A stretch of DNA of 64,000 bases from Davidsoniella eucalypti (lineage: Eukaryota > Ascomycota > Sordariomycetes > Microascales > Ceratocystidaceae), in the NCBI GenBank assembly GCA_004009845.1, contig RMBW01000072.1, forward strand, positions 186,001 through 250,000, written 5' to 3'. This document shows, in pieces, positions 10,620 to 24,700 of this stretch. The translations under genes and the position numbers were made by a program. The notes beneath the pieces were generated by a model. It did not search any database and had not been told where the DNA came from. It saw only the letters and a list, made by a program, of their open reading frames with translations. The stretch's first letter is position 1. Each line of letters begins with the position of its first letter.

Positions 10620-12058
10620 TGTCTACCTCAAAAGTCTTGCTCAACAAGCCCACCACCGTTGCAGAAGAACCAGAAGGTGTGCTGTACCCTCTCGAGGATA
10701 TCGTTGTTGATCCAATCGCATCGGATGCTATTGACAAGACATTCCGTTCCAGCTGCATTGGTTAGTATTTCTCAGAACCCCGTGTCATATGGTTACTGTT
10801 ATTGTTGTCTCTACCCCAGATTCTGGATCTGCCAATCGTCCAGGGTAGCGGGAGGCTAGGGTCCTAAAACAGCAACGCTTTTTATCTGAACTGCCCATAC
10901 CTCTAACACCTCTCCTCGGTATCCCATTGGTTCCCGTCTCTTCCTTGCCTTATCTTTTAGTAGGGCACATCATAACCAACACAATGCGACTCTATTGCCG
11001 GATATTATGTTGTCACTTGACACCACCCTCCCACCCGCTTCTATGTACCTATCTCTCTGCTAACAACTTGTCTCTGCTTATCAGATCTTATCTCTGCGAC
11101 ACTTGGTGGTAAGATTCTAGGCTTCTCTAATGAATGGTTTGCGGAGGCAGCCAACCTCCTTACGCCCACGCCACCCATTCGCCAGCCCGGCAAGATGGTT
11201 TATACCGGTGCTTGGTACGATGGATGGGAGACCCGTCGTCATAACCCGGAGCCGTTTGACTGGGTGATTGTCCGTCTGGGCGTTGCTTCCGGTACCGTTG
11301 AAGGTGTCGAGGTTGATACTGCCTTCTTCAACGGCAACCATGCCCCGTGGATCTCTGTCGAGGGTTGCTTCAGCCAGAACGATGAAGAGGTTGTGTCCTG
11401 GAAGGGAACCCGCGGCGGTTGGGAGACCATTGTCGGTCACCAAGAATGCGGCCCTTCTCAGCGGTTCTCATGGAAGCTCAGGCAGGCCAATGAGAAGCAG
11501 TACACTCATGTTCGTCTCAATATGTACCCCGATGGTGGTATTGCACGCTTCCGTCTGTTTGGTCATGCTGTTCCCGTGTTCCCCGAAGACAAGGATGCCA
11601 TCTTCGATTTGGCTGCTGCTCAGAACGGCGGTGTTGCTATCTCCTGCAACGACCAGCACTTTGGCTCCAAGGATAACCTACTACTACCTGGTCGTGGCCA
11701 GGACATGGGCGATGGATGGGAGACTTCCCGCTCGCGCACCAAGGGCCATATTGACTGGTGCATTATCCGCCTCGGCGCTCCGGGATATCTACAGCGTTGC
11801 GTGGTTGACACGGCGCACTTCCGTGGAAACTATCCGCAAAAGGTGCGTGTCGAGGCCATCAACTGGACGGGTGCTGCTGCGCTCGAACACGCTAGTGAAG
11901 GCTGGGCCGAGATCGTGGCGGCGTCCAAGTGCGGCCCTGACCAAGAGCACGAGTTTGAAAGTCTAATCACAGACAAGCCGGTGACGCACATCAAGCTTGT
12001 CATGATTCCGGATGGTGGTGTGAAGCGCATCCGTGCGTTTGGCAAGCGTGCAATCTAG
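10619..12058 (+). CDS. Allantoicase (allantoate amidinohydrolase), two exons
   Basis: Hydrolyses allantoate to ureidoglycolate and urea (EC 3.5.3.4) in purine catabolism, letting the fungus use purines as nitrogen source. Exons 10619-10760 and 11085-12058 give 371 aa, the usual size for fungal allantoicases. The junction reads SSCIGDLISATLGGKIL, in line with the conserved start of the family. The two internally homologous halves typical of the enzyme are clear. Half one has GAWYDGWETRR at residue 89 and ends THVRLNMYPDGGIARFRLFG (188-207). Half two has GDGWETSRSR near residue 256 and ends THIKLVMIPDGGVKRIRAFG (348-367). I chose the ATG at 10619 because it begins MSTSKVLLN and gives a normal N-terminus. 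GATA-type sites upstream fit nitrogen regulation. I see no frame damage. Family is certain; regulation is inferred. Confidence 0.95.
10761..11084 (+). other. Long intron (324 bases) in the allantoicase gene
   Basis: The donor is GTTAGT and the acceptor TTATCAG. At 324 bases it is longer than the other introns inferred here (about 67 to 185 bases). The reading frame joins cleanly across it (phase 1), and no internal exon is needed to complete the conserved protein. It includes pyrimidine-rich stretches. Confidence 0.8.
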
Positions 12059-13025
12059 CTCTAGCTAGCAATACAATACGACAGCGGCTAACGAACGGGC
12101 CGCACATGATCTGTGCTGGGCCTCGTGACGACACTCTTGGCCTACACAACCATTGTAGATAAATTTAGTCAAAAATGTATTATAATATAGGGTGCATTGA
12201 TTCACACAGCAAAAGTCGGTGATGCATTGAACAGAGCACATCGAATGAAACGTAGGGCGTCATGAACAAGAGGCAAGCGAGCTCGTAAAGTAGAGTACGC
12301 TATAAAACAAACTTACACAAAACTAAATATATGCTCTCAGCCTCATTGCATTAGGGTTAGTATTATGCACAACCAAAAGTATATGGCCGAAAAGATACCG
12401 CTTATGCACAGTGATTGGCCAAACCAATCCCTCTAGGACCCACTAGCATTGCAATGGGGGGGTGGCCTTGATTATTCTATATTTCAACCTAGACATCTGA
12501 CGTCCTGAGCTAAACACACAACGTTAGCGAGTATTTTATATAGTGAAAGTTGGATGCTGCGGCGCTACCAACAATTGTGCATTCTACCTGAACCTCCCTT
12601 TTGACATTATATTTCACCACCTTGTTGCATTGGACCAGCGCATTTGCTTGGACCCGGTCATACATATCGTCTGCCATATTGCTTGATTACGAGCCCCTCT
12701 TCCGCCGAATATTGTGTCTTCCTCCTGATAGAAAGGTGTCCGCGGAGCTTTGATCTGCATAATTCTGTTGAGAGAAAGAGAGAAGAAGGAGAGCCAGAGA
12801 AGCTCCCGAACAACAAGACCCCTCCTTCGACCCATCGATCGCGATCCAAAGAAAACTCGCCTGGTCTCTAATCCCCGAACGACCCGGAAACCCGAATATT
12901 TTGCTAGTTCTGCCACTTGCGATATCCGCGGACGCTTCCCTAGGCATCCAGATTTGAACCACCAACACTCACCATATCACGGGGCCACTCGGAAAATCAG
13001 CGCCCTTCTCTCCCCAACAACCGCC
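12059..13025. other. Spacer between allantoicase and the ankyrin-DIL gene
   Basis: About 970 bases hold the 3' end of allantoicase and the promoter and leader of the next plus-strand gene. A frame stays open from an ATG at 12750 into exon 1 of the next gene, but I treat that part as leader. No RNA gene or repeat of note. Confidence 0.5.
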
Positions 13026-15746
13026 ATGGATCTGGGGACGCTGGGCGGCGATAAGCCACAGGGACTGCCGTCTGATCTCCCGCGCAATCTAAACGACCGA
13101 CGGCCCGCCGCAGTCGAGCATCTTGTACCCGAGACGGAAATGTACGACGGCTGGCAGGGCCAATCACAATTCCTGACATCCCCGATAACCTCGAAGCCGC
13201 TCGACTTTGGCGCATTATCGCTGAACGATAATGAAAGCTATTCCGAGGAAATCTCGGCCGGCCCCAAAGATAGCGACACCCGTCTCATGGAAATGATGGC
13301 GGCCCAGGCTGCCCACCAGATTGGCCTCAGCTTTGAAGATGACGACGAGGTTGCGATAGACGACTCTCGGCCAGAAAAGGAGCGCAGAGATATGCTGCAG
13401 AAGGCACTGAACATGGCAGCTAGTAATGGCGATTTGGATCGTGTCAAGCGCATAGTCACTGGCAAGGCAAAAGCTTTGGTAGATGTCAATGCATTCGATG
13501 AGGACGGCACGCCGCCTTTGATTTATGCGGCCTGCTTTGTATGTGAATACCCTGTTCTTAGAACCCCCCCTCTCTTCTTCTATCTCCTCGTATCATGGGC
13601 TAGCATGTCTTATGCCTTGAGAGTGCCATTTCCACGGTATCCCTCAACGAAACGAAATGGCGATTCTCTAAGCTAACAGTAAATGGCCCACCCCTGACTG
13701 GGGGGCTGTTATCTTCGATTTAGGGCCATGAACAAGTCGTCCAGGCTTTGATCGACGCTGGAGCTCAAGTAAATATCCAAGACTGCAACCAATGGACTGC
13801 GCTCATGTGGGCAATGACCAATCGTCACAAGGGAATAGCCAAAATTCTACTCGACTCCGGCGCCGAACCGCAAAAAAAGACATCCAGTGGCCGCACAGCA
13901 TTCGACTTCTTATCACCAGATAGCGATATGGGCTTCTATCTTCATGACAGCGGCTACAACTGGGCCAGTCTAGGACTAGCCGAGGACTTTTACCAGCCCG
14001 GAGTCTCACAGGACCGGTTTGAGGAGGAGATGGCTGAGCATGAACTCCACAGGCGCATGATGATGGACAGCGCGCGCGATCTAGAAGTTGATCTTGGCAA
14101 TGTCGGCATGGATGATAAACCCGAGGTACGCAATAATACTGATAATACATGTGTGGAGAAAAGCTTGTTTCTGACTGAGTGGTGCCATATAGTCTGCCGA
14201 CGAGTTCGAAGAAGAAGAGATTGCCGAGTTCGACTGGAGCAGGTGTCTCCACGACCAAATGTTTGTGTTCCAAGAATCGGAGCTCGACGCAATTCTCGAC
14301 ATAATCATCACCAACATGAAGCCGCAGCGCTCCATGAGCCAGAAGCCAGTTCCTGCCAACATGGTCTTTTTGAGCGCCCGATACGCCCATTACCATGCTA
14401 GCCATGAGCTGCTGGACCGGCTCATGATATCAGCCATGGACAAGATCAATGACGTTGTGGAACGGTCTCAGTGGGACATGACTATACTGGCGTTTTGGAT
14501 TTCAAACGCTACACTATTGTTACACTATCTCAAAAAGGATGCTGGTCTGGTTGATGCGACGGCAGAGTACCAGGTACAGCTTGCGGAGCTGATCAACGAA
14601 ATATTCATTCTTATTGTTAGAGACGCCGAAAGACGACTTGACAAGGTCCTGGATGTTGCGATGCTCGACCACGAGACGATTCCCGGCTTTGAAAACATTG
14701 CGTTCCAGAACGAATGGAAGCTCTTCAAGCGCAAGCAAACAGTCAAGCAAGAGCCTCTGGAACGACGCCTTAGACCACCATCTCCAAAACAACGCGCCAA
14801 GCCAGCGCCACGAAACATCAATTCACTACTTTCGTCCACACTCTTTGTGTTAGACCTATACGATATCCATTCCGTCATTGTGTCACAGATCGTATCACAG
14901 CTGCTCTATTGGATCGGCGCTGAGCTGTTCAACCGCATCATGTCCAACCGGAAATATCTTGCACGCACCAAGGCCATGCAGATCCGCATGAATGTCTCGG
15001 TACTCGAAGACTGGGCGCGAGTGAATAACCGCTTGCCTGAGCACTATGAAGCCGGTGACATGAAGGCTAGTGGTGAGCCTACGGTCGAAGCTGCGCGGCG
15101 TCATCTAGCACCCGTCATCCAACTATTGCAATGGCTTCAGTGCTTCTCGTCTTTGGCGCCCGACGATCTCGAGGCTTTGGTAGACACGCTACAACAGCTC
15201 CGTCGACTGACTCCCCAGCAGCTCATCCACGCTGCCGCACATTACCGGCCCGAAGTTGGCGAGAAGGGACTACCGAAAAGTGCTCTAGACTACCTAGAGG
15301 CGATTCAAAAGGAAGCTACGCTTAAGCGTGACCGTCGCCGAAGCGCTATGTCGTTGGCTATGAGTATCAACAGTATACCAGGCACTCCAGTGAGTAAGAA
15401 CCTCAACAAGCTCAACAATGCGCCGATCCCTGAAGATATCTCGGTGCCAGGCACGCCGATCGGTGCAGGCAGCGTCATCAACATGGACCTCGAGGATGAC
15501 TCAGACGATGACGCACCACACCACCTACTACTTGATCCCGCTCTCATGCTACCTTTTACGCTTCCTTCATCCACAGACATGCTGGTCTCGTATGGTGCTG
15601 GCTTCGGCGGCTTAAACCGTGAACGTGAGCGCAAGTACATTCCCACAGTACCACCAGAGTTCCTCACGAAACTAGAAATTGTTAGTGGGCCGCGCAAGGA
15701 GAAGCCGTTGTATGGAGAGCAGGATTGGGCGGATGAAGAAGTCTAG
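13026..15746 (+). CDS. Ankyrin-repeat and DIL (dilute) domain protein, three exons
   Basis: Predicted cytoplasmic protein of 822 aa, of the fungal family that joins ankyrin repeats to a dilute (DIL) domain without a myosin motor. Exons are 13026-13538, 13724-14125 and 14193-15746. Both introns are GT..AG (GTATGT..TAG and GTACGC..TAG) and phase 0. Residues 1-115 are acidic and probably disordered. Ankyrin-type repeats cover about 122-250 (ALNMAASNGDLDRV, GTPPLIYAACFGHEQVVQAL, WTALMWAMTNRHKGIAKILL). The DIL domain covers about 395-680, with MTILAFWISNATLLLHYLKK near its start and RLTPQQLIHAAAHYRP near its end. The tail has an acidic patch (DLEDDSDDDAP). DIL domains in type V myosins bind cargo adaptors, so a role in vesicle or organelle traffic is plausible but inferred. 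Start context CCGCCATGGA is strong, so the in-frame ATG at 12750 is not preferred. Confidence 0.9.
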
Positions 15747-18700
15747 AGAGCCTAAAAGAAGGGAGGGAAGTAGGAGGAAGGAGAATAAACATCCCAAAAA
15801 AATCCCATTAGAAGGGAACAAAATATCGGGTTATTCTCCTTTTTTCTACCTTATTCTGAGTATTCATTGTCAGCTTTTACTAAATGAGTTCACCAACGCT
15901 AAATGGTGTGTACAATTCTTTAATTTTTTTTTTGCTCTAGCAATGGTTTTGCTTAGACTTTTGAACTTTTTTTTTTTTTGTCTTTCTAGGTTTGGTCTAA
16001 CTTAGTGTTTCCAGTGACGGCTGCAAACATGAAATCAACGCTATTATTTAGATATAATTATACCTAATACATACAATATATTTGCAAACATACTCGTATC
16101 ATCTCTATGACGTATGAAACCAAGAAAATATATATCTCGTTTAACAATTCAATCTGCTATCTTCAAGGTGTCAATCTATCTCTGTTCAATCTGTAATACT
16201 GTCTAAGACAAAGGCTTAATTCAACATGGAGGTTCATGTGATGGATAATGCCAACTACATGAAAAGTACAGTGGCTACTTATATACATAAGAGCAATATA
16301 TCTCCAATCTGTGTCTTATGACTAGAGAAGAACGGTACAAGGAGAAGTACAAACTAATACATTGTGTCTCTAGTAGAGAGCAGGTGGTGTTCGTCTTATG
16401 GTTCGGCTACACTGTGTTCTATATAGTAAATCATTATGACGAGGGGGAGCAGCAAGGGAACGGCACGACAAATGAGCTTACAATGACCTTTGAATTTGAT
16501 AAAGCGTATTACTGATAGGAAAACAATCTCTTTAGGAAATACATACTCCAGTCTACATAACTAAACCACGTACGGTCTATTGCCTATGCGAAATGGGATC
16601 TCTCCACGAGCTAAGACTGTACACAACCGCTATAGCTGCTCAATGATGTACAGCATATGCAGAGGGTAATACAATATATATTCCAACTTATCCCTTATTT
16701 CACATAACAGCACAAGAGAACTGATTAAGTGGCGGGTGGCGGACAGCCTTCTATAATACAGGTGCTTACTCCTTACATGAAGCACATAACTTCATATTTC
16801 TTTTTAAGAGCATCACGAGCATAGTTGGTTTGTTTATATTATGCAACAACTACAGATATTTGTAATAAGAAATTAGTACAAAAAAAAGGGAAAAAAGGGA
16901 AAAAAGGGAAAATAGACTGCTAAACCAAAAGTTGTAACTTTGATACAAAAACCAACATAAAATGCACACAAAGTCGCGTTTCGGCGCGTCAACTATCTAC
17001 GTATTGATATTACCGTGTATGACATTCTTTTTTTTTCCTTATTCCGTTGTTTTCGGAGCCCTAAATTTTAGTAAGTCTTAAGTAGCATTGTTCTTTCATA
17101 CAACAATAGCTTGTTTTGGGCATACTAATATATTGTCTTTATTCTCTTATGCATACCAAACAGCTTCTGAGGGTCGTCATAGGCTTTATTTCTTCGGTTG
17201 TTCTACTAATCTTGTGATAAAACTTGTAATTTTCCTATACAAAGCAGGTTATGGAGAAAGAAGATTCGAAGTAAAAGTTTATTTGAATGAAAGCCTTGTC
17301 TTTTGCTCCTCCTTCGTTCTTCCCATGTACTCATGTATCTCGTAATATAACAGCAACCAAGTCTTGAACTGGGTTAACACTGCGGTATAGAAGTTTAGAA
17401 TACCGAGCAATAGTGGATGGCCCTCGTGTGGGCTAGGATCAGTGCATTTTGTTTCCACCATCTACAACTATACACAGATATATACTTGGAGCTCAAAAGG
17501 AAGAATATATATTAAGATATAGGCTACTACTAGAATGTTCGTTCCTGCTTTCTTACCAACCGGGGGCTTGCTTGGAAATCGTGAGGCTAGCGCACAAACA
17601 GAAGTTCATGCATGGTGCATAAGAGCGAGATGATTTTTTTTTTCTTCTGTAGGAGTCTCCATAGAACGATATCAAAGGAATTCCGGGGTCCTAGGCAAGA
17701 AAAAAATAAAAGTCATCAACTATCATTTCTTTCGAGTTGATGCGTTGGCAAGCTATGGGCAATTCATGTGATGGGCCTGCAGGAAACCGCCCCTGTCACT
17801 ATCACATCCTAAGAAAAAAAAGAGTTGTCCTTAGCATGCTAGATATGATTCTCTGATAGCTATTTCTCATACAGATATATATTGTCTTAGACTTTCAAAC
17901 AGCGGTCAGGGCCTAAACGGGCAGATACAGTCTCGTAAAATACTGTAATTACACTACCAAGTACGTATTTGGTATCAGTAGCACCATGCCCAGTACTAAA
18001 AAACTGCCATACAGATAGATAGAGACATGTAGCCATGAATAGCAACTGCAGGAACCCGCCGAACAGGTACTATTTGTAGGAGCCACTGTAACAACGGCGA
18101 GTGAGAGTCTAGTATGTCCACATAGCTACCAAGTCAGTAGCAGTCAAGAATCAGCCAACCAGCCTCGCTCTTTTCTTGACATGGCATATCTATACGCAGC
18201 AAGCAGAAGTTCCGGAAGAATGCGTTTGACAGCAGACAGATGGAATATATGCTGACATACTACCAAAACGTATGCACAAATATGCACGTCACACATCCGG
18301 TGTCAGGTTTGTTTCCACAGCAGAGTTATTGTCCAATATCTCGTCGGCAAAACTGGAGATAGTCAACTGGTCACTATAGCATTGTGTATCTACAGGAATA
18401 TTCAAACGCAAGCCACGTCAGAGCATGAGGCACCACATTCTATTCTCGTGGTTACAACTACAGCTAGAATCATGTATGTAGATAGACCGTTTCCAGTAGC
18501 CAGATCGGATATTTGGTCCATTAGTGTAATTCTGCCTCGAGTTAAGCAGGCAAACTTACAAATATTTGAGAGGATTTGACTTGGGAGGAACAGAAAATAT
18601 TGAAGAAAAGGGCCGGTTTTTGTGGAAAAAAGAAGGCAAGGGACAGGGAACTTGGTGGAGAGAACTAGAAGTGCATGTAAGTGGATCAAATTACTTCTTT

Positions 18701-21700
18701 GTTTTTCTCAATACATATAGATCTTCTACTTGGGTTTTCACATGCTCCATTGTGAATGTTACTACTAGGATGATCATACATGAAGACAGGATTTATGTAA
18801 GAAAAAAAGAAAACCTTTTTCATGTGGATGAAATGGAAAATACAAGCAAGTAGTTGATAATCATAAAGTTTGTGTAAATGCCCAGTGGCTGGGAAGAAAA
18901 AGGACGAGGGCCAGAATATAGCTGGTTGAAATTTGGTAGACATCGTATTTTTAGAGATATAGTCTTGATAACAGAAGCCTTCTCTCCTAGTCATATTGTA
19001 TAGGGATGAAGGGATGAAGTACCGTAGTGTTTTCATATATGATAACCATGCTAAATAACTGAAAAAGTAACTTAGCTGATATGTCGATCAAGGGTTTTTA
19101 ACCCTACTAGATGGAGAATATTGTGAAATTTTAGTATACGTGCAAACTACAGACTGTATTATCTATACTAAGTAGAAGCATTTTTCTCTATAACTAGGCA
19201 GTTTAAATAGATCAAAGTTTATTCTAAATATGGTTATGGGCAATGACATGTAACTATCATGATTACATTTGGAAAAAGAGTAACTAGTAAAAATGCCTGA
19301 AAATATGTAATAGGTTACAAATCCAACATAACTAGATACGTAGATGTGATATCTTCAAGGCCTGTGTTGCTAAATATAATTATAATCAACGCATCCATAA
19401 CTAGTTCTATGAAGAAGATCTTATCTGCATATTGGCTTATAATAATAGAAGCAAGGAACTGTTTGAATGTATGTCTGTACCTATAGTGCATATAAGTGAG
19501 AATAAAACTGGAGAGTGTGGACTAGAGAGCAGGATTTATACATGTACTGGGACATATGAGAAGCTAAAGAAAAGGAATTACAACCAACTAAGTTTTTATA
19601 TCTTCTCATTGTTGGATCGGGCTGCAGCAACAAGTGGATTTCTTTGATGCCAGGAGTCAAAAAGGAAGCAAGTCTGTAAAAGAGAGAGTTTGCAAAGATG
19701 ATTTTTCCTATATTTTTCTTAGGGACGGAACGTTTGAAGATATGGAATATGGAGAGACCCGATTTATTGTTCATAAGAATTACATGTTCGAAAGAAGAAA
19801 TTACTTCAGTTTTCTTCTTTATTGGTTTCACCCAACTTGTTGTTTCTCAGCTTCAGCATTTATTTCTTTACATTGTTTTTCAGCTCACCTCACGACTTGC
19901 GCTATCGAACGACCTTCTTGATGTTTTTGTTGATCTATTTTCTATTTCCTATTTGAACAAACGAAACCTTGAACATAAGCGTATAGGGTTACGAGCCTGT
20001 ACAAAAAGTTATATAATCAGTTGGTAAGCGATCGAACTTTATCATACAAAGTGAGCGACACTAGCTGTCCTTGCTTCCTTTTCTTTGCTTCAATCAACAA
20101 TGAGAAGATACAAATCAAGATATTTCTTTTTTCAAGCAGCTGCAGCAGATCCAGGCACTCGCTTGGATTCTGCTGCATGTTGGCCAATGGCTGATATGTA
20201 CTTATACGGTACTAGTGTTTGTCCAGCCAAGCTGCCTCAGACCATGAACGCCACAGAAAGACGCAATGATTGCTGAATATAGAAGAAGAAAACATGCCCA
20301 GCAACTAGTAACTCGCCTACGATGATCTGACGAGATCTGACTGGATGGCCTGGCTGGATGCGTGTTTGAGTTCGTTTGCTTCTCGTCATGCACTCCTATC
20401 GATTAAAACCTGCACATTCCCTTTGCTTTTCACCTTCTTGTTATAGGCTGGTACGAGAAAAGCAAACGGACAGAGATGAAAGGAAAGCTAATAGCTATTT
20501 CTATATCCTGTCCTTTTGACCTTCAACATCTCCGTTCATTTTTGCTTCTCAATCTTTTGATTATCTACCACACTCATTTTGCTAAAGTTTCTGCCTTTCT
20601 TTTGAGAAACATTGCCAGTCACTCATTTCATCTCTGACAGTTTTACCGTTTTTTCTGACATCTACTTCTAAACACTACAGCTGTCTTAGATTAGATCTTG
20701 CATTCTCTCGTATTTGGCTTGTGAAAGGCTTGCTGTGGACAATAAGTTAGCATTGGTCACTATACAACAGGTACGTAACTATATCACTTTCAAGGGCAAA
20801 TGATTTGCACTTCTGTCATCCTGCCAGGAAAGAATGCTTCATGTTTAGTGATAGAGAAGTAGATTTAGGATGCCTTGGGTACATTCTCGATCAACAGTAG
20901 TAGTTGAGAGAGGAACAACGGCTGCTATCTATGGCTGCCCGCCTCCATTCCCCGGCTTGATGGACATCTAGATCATGAGAGCTGTTTATGTTGTGATTGT
21001 CGCATACCAGAGGGAGATAGACGGCAAAGTGTCTACCTAGAATCGAGATCCGGATGCTTCAACTTGAAACCGCCCCATTCCTGACCTGGAAGTATGGAAC
21101 AAAGTATGATTGGCCATGTCGTGTTGTCCTGTTCTATATGGGGAGGAGATACCAATGCAGATTTCGGCATAACATGACTGGGCTTTGGCTACTCGAAACT
21201 AGTGTTTCTTGAATCGCCAGAAAGCCTCTTACAATATCTCTCGTCTATCTACAGACATTCCAGCAAGCTTGGTACAAGTTGTTGCTTAGATTGGCTGCTT
21301 GTTCAATGTAGTGTAGTTCAGCGTGCCTTGTGCTGGAATTCGGAGCGTAGGGAAGCCAACAACAAAACCCATGGGATCATGTAGTTTTTATGAAAGGTCT
21401 TGAAAATGGCGATCACGAAATAGCATTCATCGACTAACATAGCATCTCTCCCATTAACTTCTAGTCCACCGCTTGAGATTGCTTAGCACAATCGACAGCT
21501 CACAGGCCAGAAATCCGCCTGTAGAGTAGAATAGACAGTCTATCGAGTGCCCCAAGCCACACATATCGTGTATCGTGTCCAAACACCGATCCGAGTTCTC
21601 CCTTGAACATTCTCCAGAAGCGTTCTAGTAGAATCGACAGAGGACAAAGTTCCATACTAACCAGCAAATTGTTCCGAGCGAGCAAAAAAACGCCTCTTTT

Positions 21701-21795
21701 GTTGTGGTTCCACGGTGCTGTGCCATCCCTAGATCACTAGTATCGAGAAGTGCACCCAGTATAAGGAAGGGCTAGCTCCCCTACAAAGAATAACA
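15747..21795. other. Gene-free spacer (6 kb) upstream of the TBC gene
   Basis: A+T-richer than the coding regions, with many short TA-rich stretches, poly-T/A runs (for example 15922-15930 and 15968-15980) and a 9-base tandem repeat at 16888. ORFs are short and show no domain. From about 20.4 kb the plus strand becomes pyrimidine-rich, which probably marks the promoter and leader of the TBC gene. An AACAG|GTACGT donor-like sequence at 20771 could begin a leader intron. Confidence 0.45.
16888..16914. repeat. 9-base tandem repeat (GGGAAAAAA, about three copies)
   Basis: Three adjacent units of three G and about six A residues, preceded by a run of A. No gene context; simple-sequence DNA. Confidence 0.8.
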
Positions 21796-24700
21796 ATGGC
21801 GCCCGCCTTAATAAAAAGCCACAGTTCCAGCTGCTCTCCAAGCTCTAGCTCTATCACAGGAAAACGCAAGCCCTCTAGCTTTCGTTCACGCACGCGGACC
21901 AACGCTCTGGCATCGCCCTTCCGAGACGACAACATTGTAGCCTTTCGGTACGAACAAACCGTTGCTGCAACGCCCCCAATCCCCGTTGGCCCTTCTGTGT
22001 CTTTGCCGTCTCGCTCTTGCTCCGTTTCTTCTGCCGCCTCGTCACTGGAACTTCAGCCTCTGTTTAAGAGACAGAAGCAGGACCACCTGTATCGAGGACA
22101 GGATCCCCAGAACACATATCAAAACACACAGCCCTCGCTTCTGCCGACGTGGCAGCCGAGCCAGCGCTTCCAGACTCTGACAGCAGTTACTGTTACTGCC
22201 AACACAGAAAATCCAGCAATATCAACAAAACCAAACACTGCAACGCCATTAGTCTACGGACATCACTACACTATCACTGCCCCATATCCTGCGCTCTTCA
22301 AGCCCCCTTTGAGCCTCCCTTTGAGCCTGGCTTCGCCAGTGCCTTCTGCTTCTTCTTCCTGTAGCATTTTACGAGCACCGTTATCTATTGCTTCCGTCTC
22401 GCCTTCTCGTACCGCATCCAGCGTATCTACCTTGCGCAGGAACCCATCTACACTTGCTGCTGCCGTAAGAAACGCTCCGCAGCCGCCACCAGTGGCTGAT
22501 CATCCTCTGTTTCGGGACTGTTTGACGCCCCCCGGCTCGCCGATCTTTAGTCTTGCACCTAGCATCGCAAGCATTGCGCCTGCGCCGTCTTTGTTGGACA
22601 CTGACGGTGCTCAACAGCAGCCTATTGGCATATCACAGAGCAACAGCACACGCTCAACTAGTACGTCGGCTTCGAATAGTGACCGGAGCGACGTCTTCTG
22701 GCGCAACCGCCGCACTAGCTTTGATACGGCATCGTCCGTGTCGACCATTTGTGAAGTCAGTGCTGGCTACGGAGACTCTTGCTCTGCCGTCCATAGACAG
22801 TCGTCGTCTAGGTATAAGCGAGAGCACGCTTTGATATCAAGGTCTCTGCCGCGCAGTTCCACACTGCTTGGACAAACCGAGGGGTCTGGCAGTCAGATCT
22901 CCGTGCCTATCTCTTCCCCGGTGATTACAGTAGCTTCGCCATTGTTAGAAACTAGTCCTACGATCATGTCTTTAATGCCACCACCATCGGCCTTTAGGCC
23001 ACTTGACACTACCGCTGAGTCTATTGTTGTGGACTCACGATTGAGCGTCGACTTTGGCTGCTCGCCGGTCGTCGAACCGTTCAAGCCTGCCGCATCTTCT
23101 ACTTCGGCATCTCCCGGTCCTACTAACACACACACTACGACTAAATCTACGACACCACTGCCCTGTCCGGTACCGGGTCATGTTGTGGGAGCTGTTGCAT
23201 CATCTCGCCAAGGCGCAGCATCACCGGCTTTCAGTGAGGTGTCGTCGTCGTGTTACTCGACGGCCACTGTTCCTTCAGCATCGGTATCCACCATACCTGG
23301 CATTGAAGGTTTGGACAGGTCACAGCCGCGCAAGCACCTCACTAAGGCCTTTAGCATTAGGACCATGACAAGCGTGAAAAGCCGCTTTCGCCGTCGTCGC
23401 AGCCCGACCGAGCCAACGCCGCTGCGAGAGATCGACAGCGCCGTAGTGTCGCCGACTAACGTTGGACGTTACTCGCTGACGGAGGCATCCGCTATGAAGA
23501 ACCATGATAATAGTGGTGCCACAACTGTTGTGGGCTCTTTTTTAGGGGCATCGCGGCTGTCCCTGATTCTGGGGACAAGCCGCAGCCGCCCACAAACAGC
23601 AGCAGTACAGCAACCGTCAGTTCAGAACGACAAGGCTTGTTTCGCTGGCACTGGCACAGCTGATCTTCGCATCAACGGTCCCCAGAATGAGAATCCCCAG
23701 AATGATGAGCATAAACAACACGATGAGCATGGACCCACGCTAGGCCAGAATGCAAGCTCTTGCTCTGATGCATGGCATGCGACCGGGAATGAAATTGAGA
23801 ATGCAGGCGGCCGTTCCCTTCTCCCTGGCGCCCAAAATAGAAGATCTGCCAGCACGAACGTCGACGCCACAGACGCCGCCACACCACAGGAACAGCGCCA
23901 CAGCGCCAATGCAGGTTCGACAGCGGGTCTACCTGCTGTTAGGCCCAGCGGCCAGGGCACTAAAGGTACCTGCTCGCCTGGTCCTGTCCTTGGAGCTGCT
24001 CCTTCCGCTTCTGGCACTGGCTCGCAGCATAAGCACCAAGACCAGCATCAACGCCAGCACCAGAGCCAGCATTACAACTCGAACAATAGTAATACTGGCT
24101 GCTCTACTCGGGCCCCCGTTCCGACTCAATTTCAAGTGCAATCTATCGACCAGGCCCCGTCGCCAGCGCAATCTCAATTTTCGCACCAGAACCAGTTGTC
24201 GTTGCGTCGGGAGGAACTTCTGGCTGGTAAAGCCCAAGCACCGTCACCACTGCAACCAAAACAACAAGAGCAGCAGCAGCAGCAGCAACAACAACAACAA
24301 ACTTCTTCTGCCTCTCGCTCTAAATCTGCCTTTGCGTCATCATCGACTGCGCGCCCTTTGCGGTGCCACTTGTTTTCGTTCCTACCCTCGCCGCGCCCTG
24401 CTGCAACTGCAATTGCCGCTGCTAACGCCACTCCAATTCCTTCGAACACTGCTACCACTAGTACTGAAACAAGTGCCGTAACTAGTAGTACTAAGTCGAC
24501 TTCTACTGAAGCGCCGCAACTGCAACTACCGCATACGAGCCGTCAGCGACAACAGCCGCCATCAGCTTCAGCAACTACCAAAGCAGGCGCCATCGCCACC
24601 AAAACAACGTTATCGCAACCTCAGCCTCAACAAAAACAACTGAATTCTGCCTCGTCCTCGACGTCGATTGTAAGGCCAGCCGACGTCCACGTGCCGGCGT

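Noticed and set aside
12750..13025. In-frame upstream ATG extending the ankyrin-DIL protein by 92 residues
   Set aside because: The extension is basic and leader-like (MICIILLREREKK), and the ATG at 13026 has a much stronger context and a normal N-terminus.
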